Assembly (NCBI GenBank): GCA_033239125.1
Contig: BSWB01000004.1
Coordinates: 84,286,501-84,350,500, forward strand
Source of the DNA: Fagopyrum homotropicum
Taxonomy: Eukaryota; Streptophyta; Magnoliopsida; Caryophyllales; Polygonaceae
DNA length: 64,000 bases
Direction: 5' to 3'
In this document: piece by piece, positions 53,048-61,430 of the stretch
How the letters are laid out: every line of letters starts with the position of its first letter
Position numbering within the stretch: position 1 is the stretch's first letter
Notes under the pieces: model-generated
The model's input: only the letters and a program-made list of their open reading frames with translations
Told to the model about the DNA's origin: nothing
The model's database searches: none
Program-made: the position numbers and the translations under genes

Positions 53048-54554
53048 GGCAAGGCTATCGTCTGGCATGCAAGGCCAACGTCGGGCATGACAAGGCCATC
53101 ATCGGGCATGACAAGGCCATGGTCGGGCATGACATGACCATCGTCGGGCATGACAAGGCCAGCGTCGGGCATGAAAAGGCCATCGTCGGGCATGGCAAGG
53201 CCATCGTCGGGCATGACAAGGCCAGCTTCGGGCATGGCAAGGCCATCGTCGGGTATGACAAAGCCATCGTCGGGCATGAAAAGCCACTCTCGGACATGGC
53301 GACGCCATCGTCGGGCATGACAAGGCCAGCGTCGCGCATGCCAAGGTTATGACAACGCAACTCTCGGACATGACAAGGACATCGTCGGGCATGGCAAGGC
53401 AATCGTCGTGCATGACAAGGCAACTCTCGGACATGACCATGCCATCGTCGGGCATGACAATGTCATCGTCGGGCATCACAAGGCTATCGTCGAGCATGAC
53501 AGGGCCAACGTCGGGCATGAAAAGGCCATCGTCGGGCATGGCGAGGCCATCGTCGGGCATGCAAGGCCATCGTCGGACATGCAAGGCCATCGTCGGGCAT
53601 GACAAGGCCATCGTCGGGCATGACCAGGCAATCATCGGGCATGGCAAGGCAAGCATCGGGTATGGCAAGGGCATCGTCGGGCATGGCAAGGCAATCGTCG
53701 GGCATGACAAGGCAACTCTCGGACATTACAAGGCCAGCGCCGGGCATGACAAGGCCAACGTCGGGCATGACAAGGCCAGCGTCGGGCATAACAAGGCCAT
53801 CGTCGGGCATGGCAAGCCCAACGTCATGCATGGCAAGACCATCATCGGGAACGCAAGGCCATCGTTGGGCATGACATAGTCATCGTCGGGTATGACAAGG
53901 CAATCGTCGGGCATGGCAAGGCCAGCGTCGGGCATGGCAAGTCCATCGTCGGGGATGACAAGGCCATCGTCGGGCATGGCAAGGCCAGCGACGGGCATGG
54001 CAAGGCCATCGTCGGGCTTGCCAAGGCCATCGTTTAGCATGACAAGACCATCGTCGGGCATGACAAGGCCATGGTCGGGCTTGAGAAGGTCATCGTCGGG
54101 CATGACAAAGCCTTCGTCGGGCATGGCAAGACCAGCGTCGGGGGTGGCAACGCCATCGTCGAGCATGACAAGGCCAGCTTCGGGCATGGCAAGGCCATCG
54201 TCGGGTATGACAAAGCCATCGTCGGGCATGAAAAGCCACTCTCGGACATGGCGACGCCATCGTCGGGCATAATAAGGCCAGCGTCGCGCATGCCAAGGTT
54301 ATGACAACGCAACTCTCGGACATGACAAGGACATCGTCGGGCATGGCAAGGCAATCGTCGGGCATGACAAGGCAACTCTCGGACATGACCATGCCATCGT
54401 CGGGCATGACAATGCCTTCGTCGGGCATGACAAGGCAACTCTCGGACATGACCATGCCATCGTCGGGCATGACAATGCCATCGTCGGGCATGACAATGCC
54501 ATCGTCGGGCATGACAAGGCCATCGTCGAGCATGACAAGGCCAGCGTCGGGAAT
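53048..54554 (+). repeat. 1507-bp HOR, unit 2 of 3
   Basis: Every landmark of unit 1 recurs exactly 1507 bp downstream: P at 53349 and 54301, GGCGAGGCC near 53540 and CATAATAAGG near 54268. No difference from units 1 or 3 was seen. Identity at this level against a background where other copies differ by several percent implies very recent amplification or homogenisation, or an assembly effect. Confidence 0.92.
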
Positions 54555-56061
54555 GGCAAGGCTATCGTCTGGCATGCAAGGCCAACGTCGGGCATGACAA
54601 GGCCATCATCGGGCATGACAAGGCCATGGTCGGGCATGACATGACCATCGTCGGGCATGACAAGGCCAGCGTCGGGCATGAAAAGGCCATCGTCGGGCAT
54701 GGCAAGGCCATCGTCGGGCATGACAAGGCCAGCTTCGGGCATGGCAAGGCCATCGTCGGGTATGACAAAGCCATCGTCGGGCATGAAAAGCCACTCTCGG
54801 ACATGGCGACGCCATCGTCGGGCATGACAAGGCCAGCGTCGCGCATGCCAAGGTTATGACAACGCAACTCTCGGACATGACAAGGACATCGTCGGGCATG
54901 GCAAGGCAATCGTCGTGCATGACAAGGCAACTCTCGGACATGACCATGCCATCGTCGGGCATGACAATGTCATCGTCGGGCATCACAAGGCTATCGTCGA
55001 GCATGACAGGGCCAACGTCGGGCATGAAAAGGCCATCGTCGGGCATGGCGAGGCCATCGTCGGGCATGCAAGGCCATCGTCGGACATGCAAGGCCATCGT
55101 CGGGCATGACAAGGCCATCGTCGGGCATGACCAGGCAATCATCGGGCATGGCAAGGCAAGCATCGGGTATGGCAAGGGCATCGTCGGGCATGGCAAGGCA
55201 ATCGTCGGGCATGACAAGGCAACTCTCGGACATTACAAGGCCAGCGCCGGGCATGACAAGGCCAACGTCGGGCATGACAAGGCCAGCGTCGGGCATAACA
55301 AGGCCATCGTCGGGCATGGCAAGCCCAACGTCATGCATGGCAAGACCATCATCGGGAACGCAAGGCCATCGTTGGGCATGACATAGTCATCGTCGGGTAT
55401 GACAAGGCAATCGTCGGGCATGGCAAGGCCAGCGTCGGGCATGGCAAGTCCATCGTCGGGGATGACAAGGCCATCGTCGGGCATGGCAAGGCCAGCGACG
55501 GGCATGGCAAGGCCATCGTCGGGCTTGCCAAGGCCATCGTTTAGCATGACAAGACCATCGTCGGGCATGACAAGGCCATGGTCGGGCTTGAGAAGGTCAT
55601 CGTCGGGCATGACAAAGCCTTCGTCGGGCATGGCAAGACCAGCGTCGGGGGTGGCAACGCCATCGTCGAGCATGACAAGGCCAGCTTCGGGCATGGCAAG
55701 GCCATCGTCGGGTATGACAAAGCCATCGTCGGGCATGAAAAGCCACTCTCGGACATGGCGACGCCATCGTCGGGCATAATAAGGCCAGCGTCGCGCATGC
55801 CAAGGTTATGACAACGCAACTCTCGGACATGACAAGGACATCGTCGGGCATGGCAAGGCAATCGTCGGGCATGACAAGGCAACTCTCGGACATGACCATG
55901 CCATCGTCGGGCATGACAATGCCTTCGTCGGGCATGACAAGGCAACTCTCGGACATGACCATGCCATCGTCGGGCATGACAATGCCATCGTCGGGCATGA
56001 CAATGCCATCGTCGGGCATGACAAGGCCATCGTCGAGCATGACAAGGCCAGCGTCGGGAAT
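54555..56061 (+). repeat. 1507-bp HOR, unit 3 of 3
   Basis: P at 54856 and 55808, with all private variants conserved. The unit ends where GGGAATGGCAAGG of the other units becomes GGGAATGACAAGG at 56055, after which the sequence passes into a Q/R module. Three complete units therefore occupy 51541-56061, with the shared sequence starting slightly earlier, at about 51497. Confidence 0.9.
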
Positions 56062-59000
56062 GACAAGGCTATCGTCTGGCATGCAAGGCCAACGTCGGGC
56101 ATGACAAGGCCATCATCGGGCATGACAAGGCCATTGTCGGGCATGACATGGCCATCGTCAGGCATGACAAGGGCATAGTCGGCCATGGCAAGGCCAGCGT
56201 CGGGCATGGCAAGGCCAGCGTCGGGCATGGCAAGGCCAGCGTCGGGCATGGCAACGCCATCGTCGGGCATGACAAGGCCATCATCGGACATGAAAAGGCC
56301 ATGACAATGCCACGCTCGGACATGGCGAGGCCGTCGTCGGGATGACAAGGTCATGACTTGGCAACTCTCGGACATGACAAGGACAACTTCGGGCATGACA
56401 TAGCCATTGTCGGGCATGAGAAGACTATGACAATGCCTCTCTCGGACATGGCGTGGCCATCGTCGGGCATGGCAACGCCAGCGTCGGGAATGACAAGGCC
56501 ATGTTAAGGCCACTCTCGGACATAACAAGGCCAGCGCCGGGCATGACAAGGCCAACGTTGGGCATGACAAGGCTAGCATCGGGCATGACAAGGCCATCGT
56601 CGGGCATGACAAGGCTATCGTCGGGCATGACATGGCCATCGTCGGGAAAGACAAGGCAATCGTCGGGCATGGCAAGGCCAGCGTCGGGCATGGCAAACCC
56701 CTCCTTGGGAATGACAAGGACAGCGTCGGGCATGAAAAGGCCATGACAATGCCACTCTCGGACATGGCGAGGCCGTCGTCGGGCTGACAAGGGCATGACT
56801 TGGCAACTCTCGGACATGACAAGGACAACGTCGGGCATGGCATAGCCATCGTCGGGCATGACAAGACTATGACAATGCCTCTCTCGGACATGGCGTGGCC
56901 ATCGTCGCGCATGACAAAACCATCGTCGGGCATGACATGGCAACTCTCGGACATGCCCATGCCATCGTCGGGCATGATAAGGCCATCGTCGGGCATCACA
57001 AGGCCATCGTCGAGCATGACAAGGCCAGCGTCGGGCATGAAAAGGCCATCGTCGGGCATGGCAAGGCCATCGTCGGGCATGACAAGGCCATCGTCGGGTA
57101 TGACATGGCCATCGTCGGGCATGACCAGGCAATCGTCGGGCATGGCAAGGCAAGCGTCGGGTATGGCAAGGGCATCGTCGGGCATGGCAAGGCAATCCTC
57201 GGGCATGACAAGGCAACTCTCGGACATTACAAGGCCAGCGCCAGGCATGACAAGGCCAACGTCGGGCATGACAAGGCCAGCATCGGGCATGACAAGGCCA
57301 TCGTCGGGCATCGCAAGCCCCACGTCGGGCATGACAAGGCCATCGTCGGGAACGCAAGGCCATCGTCGGGCATGACATTGTCATCGTCGGGTATGACAAG
57401 GCAATCGTCGGGAATGGCAAGGCCAGCGTCGGGCATGGCAAGGCCATCGTCGGGGATGACAAGGCCATTGTCGGGCATGGCAAGGCCAGCGACGGGCATG
57501 GCAAGGCCATCGTCGGGCATGCCAAGGCCATCGTCTAGCATGACAAGACCATCGTCGGGCATGACAAGGCCATGGTCGGGCTTGAGAAGGTCATCGTCGG
57601 GCATGACAAAGCCTTCGTCGGGCATGGCAAGGCCAGCGTCGGGGGTGGCAACGCCATCGTCGGGCATGACAAGGCCAGCTTCGGGCATGGCAAATCCAGC
57701 GACGGGCATGGCAAGGCCATCGTCGGGCATGCCAAGGCCATCGTCTAGCATGACAAGACCATCGTCGGGCATGACAAGGCCATGGTCGGGCTTGAGAAGG
57801 TCATCGTTGGGCATGACAAAGCCTTTGTCGGGCATGGCAAGGCCTGCGTCGGGGGTGGAAACGCCATCGTCGGGCATGACAAGGCCAGCTTCGGGCATGG
57901 CAAGGCCATCGTCGGGTATGACAAAGCCATCGTCGGGCATGAAAAGCCATTCTCGGACATGGCGACGCCATCGTCGGGCATGACAAGGCCAACGTCGCGC
58001 ATCCCAAGGTTATGACAACGCAACTCTCGGACATGACAAGGACATCGTCGGGCATGGCAAGGCAATCGTCGGGCATGACAAGGCAACTCTCGGACATGAC
58101 CATGCCATCGTCGGGCATGACAATGCCATCGTCGGGCATGACAAGGCAACTCTCGGACATGACCATGCCATCGTCGGGCATGACAATGCCATCGTCGGGC
58201 ATGACAGTGCCATCGTCGGGCATGACAAAGCCATCGTCGAGCATGACAAGGCCAGCGTCGGAAATGGCAAGGCTATCGTCTGGCATGACAAGGCCATCGT
58301 CGGGCATGACATGGCCATCGTCGGGCATGACCAGGCAATCGTCGGGCATGGCAAGGCAAGCGTCGGGTATGGCAAGGGCATCGTCGGGCATGGCAAGGCA
58401 ATCCTCGGGCATGACAAGGCAACTCTCGGACATTACAAGGCCAGCGCCAGGCATGACAAGGCCAACGTCGGGCATGACAAGGCCAGCGTCGGGCATGACA
58501 AGGCCATTGTCGGGCATCGCAAGCCCAACGTCGGGGATGACAAGGCCATCGTCGGGCATGACATGGTCATCGTCGGGTATGACAAGGCAATCGTCGGGCA
58601 TGGCAAGGCCAATGTCGGGCATGGCAAGGCCATCGTCGGGGATGACAAGGCCATTGTCGGGCATGGCAAGGCCAGCGACGGGCATGGCAAGGCCATCGTC
58701 GGGCATGCCAAGGCCATCGTCTAGCATGACAAGACCATCGTCGGGCATGACAAGGCCATGGTCGGGCTTGAGAAGGTCATCGTCGGGCATGACAAAGCCT
58801 TCGTCGGGCATGGCAACACCAGCGTCGGGGGTGGCAACGCCATCGTCGGGCATGACAAGGCCAGCTTCGGGCATGACAAGGCCAGCTTCGGGCATGGCAA
58901 AGCCAGCGACGGGCATGGCAAGGCCATCGTCGGGCATGACAAGACCATCGTCGGGCATGACAAGGCCATGGTCGGGCTTGAGAAGGTCATCGTCGGGCAT

Positions 59001-59197
59001 GACAAAGCCTTTGTCGGGCATGGCAAGGCCTGCGTCGGGGGTGGAAACGCCATCGTCGGGCATGACAAGGCCAGCTTCGGGCATGGCAAGGCCATCGTCG
59101 GGTATGACAAAGCCATCGTCGGGCATGAAAAACCATTCTCGGACATGGCGACGCCATCGTCGGGCATGACAAGGCCAACATCGCGCATGCCAAGGTT
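56062..59197 (+). repeat. 5.3-kb Q/R/P unit, copy 1
   Basis: It contains Q at 56345, R near 56500 and P at 58012. It matches 61.43-64 kb at displacements of 5366, 5365 and then 5323 bp; the 42-bp step is two monomers missing from the GGCAAGGCAAGCG and TATGGCAAGGG pair near 62.51 kb in the later copy. It matches 21.1-22.8 kb at about 34.9 kb. A short doubled CAGCTTCGGGCATGACAAGG monomer is visible near 58861-58890. Confidence 0.8.
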
Positions 59198-61430
59198 ATG
59201 ACAACGCAACTCTCGGACATGACAAGGACATCGTCGGGCATGAAAAGATTATGACAATGCCTCTCTCGGTCATGGCGTGACCATCGTCGGGCATGACAAT
59301 GCCATCGTCGGGCATGACATGGCCACTCTCGGACATGCCCATGCCATCGTCGGGCATGACAAGGCCATCGTCGGGCATCACAAGGCCATCGTCGAGCATG
59401 ACAAGGCCAGCGTCGGGCATGAAAAGGCCATCGTCGGGCATGGCAAGGCCATCGTCGGGCATGCAAGGCCATCGTCGGACATGCAAGGCCATCGTCGGGC
59501 ATGACAGGGCCATCGTCGGGCATGACATGGCCATCGTCGGGCATGACCAGGCAATCGTCGGGCATGGCAAGGCAAGCGTCGGGTATGGCAAGGGCATCGT
59601 CGGGCATGGCAAGGCAATCGTCGGCATGACAAGGCAACTCTCGGACATTACAAGGCCAGCGCCGGGCATGACAAGGCCAACGTCGGGCATGACAAGGCCA
59701 GCGTCGGGCATGACAAGGCCATCGTCGGGCATGGCAAGCCCAACGTCGGGCATGGCAAGGCCATCGTCGGGAACGCAAGGCCATCGTCGGGCATGACATG
59801 GTCATCGTCGGGTATGACAAGGCAATCGTCGGGCATGGCAAGGCCAGCGTCGGGTATGGCAAGGCCATCGTCGGGGATGACAAGGCCATCGTCGGGCATG
59901 GCAAGGCCAGCGACGGGCATGGCAAGGCCATCGTCGGGCATGCCAAGGCCATCGTCTAGCATGACAAGACCATCGTCGGGCATGACAAGGCCATGGTCGG
60001 GCTTGAGAAGGTCATCGTCGGGCATGACAAAGCCTTCGTCGGGCATGGCAAGACCAGCGTCGGGGGTGGCAACGCCATCGTCGGGCATGACAAGGCCAGC
60101 TTCGGGCATGGCAAGGCCATCGTCGGGTATGACAAAGCCATCGTCGGGCATGAAAAGCCACTCTCGGACATGGCGACGCCATCGTCGGGCATGACAAGGC
60201 CAGCGTCGCGCATGCCAAGGTTATGACAACGCAACTCTCGGACATGACAAGGACATCGTCGGGCATGGCAAGGCAATCGTCGTGCATGACAAGGCAACTC
60301 TCGGACATGACCATGCCATCGTCGGGCATGACAATGCCATCGTCGGGCATCACAAGGCTATCGTCGAGCATGACAAGGCCAACGTCGGGCATGAAAAGGC
60401 CATCGTCGGGCATGGCAAGGCCATCGTCGGGCATGCAAGGCCATCGTCGGACATGCAAGCCATCGTCGGGCATGACAAGGCCATCGTCGGGCATGACCAG
60501 GCAATCATCGGGCATGGCAAGGCAAGCATCGGGTATGGCAAGGGCATCGTCGGGCATGGCAAGGCAATCGTCAGGCATGACAAGGCAACTCTCGGACATT
60601 ACAAGGCCAGCGCCGAGCATGACAAGGCCAACGTCGGGCATGACAAGGCCAGCGTCGGGCATAACAAAGCCATCGTCGGGCATGGCAAGCCCAACGTCAT
60701 GCATGGCAAGGCCATCATCGGGAACGCAAGCCCATCGTTGGGCATGACATAGTCATCGTCGGGTATGACAAGGCAATCGTCGGGCATGGCAAGGCCAGCG
60801 TCGGGCATGGCAAGTCCATCGTCGGGGATGACAAGGCCATCGTCGGGCATGGCAAGGCCAGCGACGGGCATGGCAAGGCCATCGTCGGGCTTGCCAAGGC
60901 CATCGTTTAGCATGACAAGACCATCGTCGCGCATGACAAGGCCATGGTCGGGCTTGAGAAGGTCATCGTCGGGCATGACAAAGCCTTCGTCGGGCATGGC
61001 AAGACCAGCGTCGGGGGTGGCAACGCCATCGTCGGGCATGACAAGGCCAGCTTCGGGCATGGCAAGGCCATCGTCGGGTATGACAAAGCCATCGTCGGGC
61101 ATGAAAAGCCACTCTCGGACATGGCGACGCCATCGTCGGGCATGACAAGGCCAGCGTCGCGCATGCCAAGGTTATGACAACGCAACTCTCGGACATGACA
61201 AGGACATCGTCGGGCATGGCAAGGCAATCGTCGGGCATGACAAGGCAACTCTCGGACATGACCATGCCATCGTCGGGCATGACAATGCCTTCGTCGGGCA
61301 TGACAAGGCAACTCTCGGACATGACCATGCCATCGTCGGGCATGACAATGCCATCGTCGGGCATGACAATGCCATCGTCGGGCATGACAAGGCCATCGTC
61401 GAGCATGACAAGGCCAGCGTCGGGAATGAC
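59198..61430 (+). repeat. P-to-Q chimeric segment plus a single 1507-type unit
   Basis: P at 59198 is followed after only about 40 bp by GAAAAGATTATGAC, a Q-module sequence normally placed after Q, so the intervening HOR is missing here. Next comes a unit related to the 1507-bp HOR, with P at 60223 and 61174 (951 bp apart) and a 1-bp loss, CATGCAAGCC, near 60453. A 20-bp monomer, ATCGTCGGCATGAC near 59620, also lacks one G. Confidence 0.78.
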
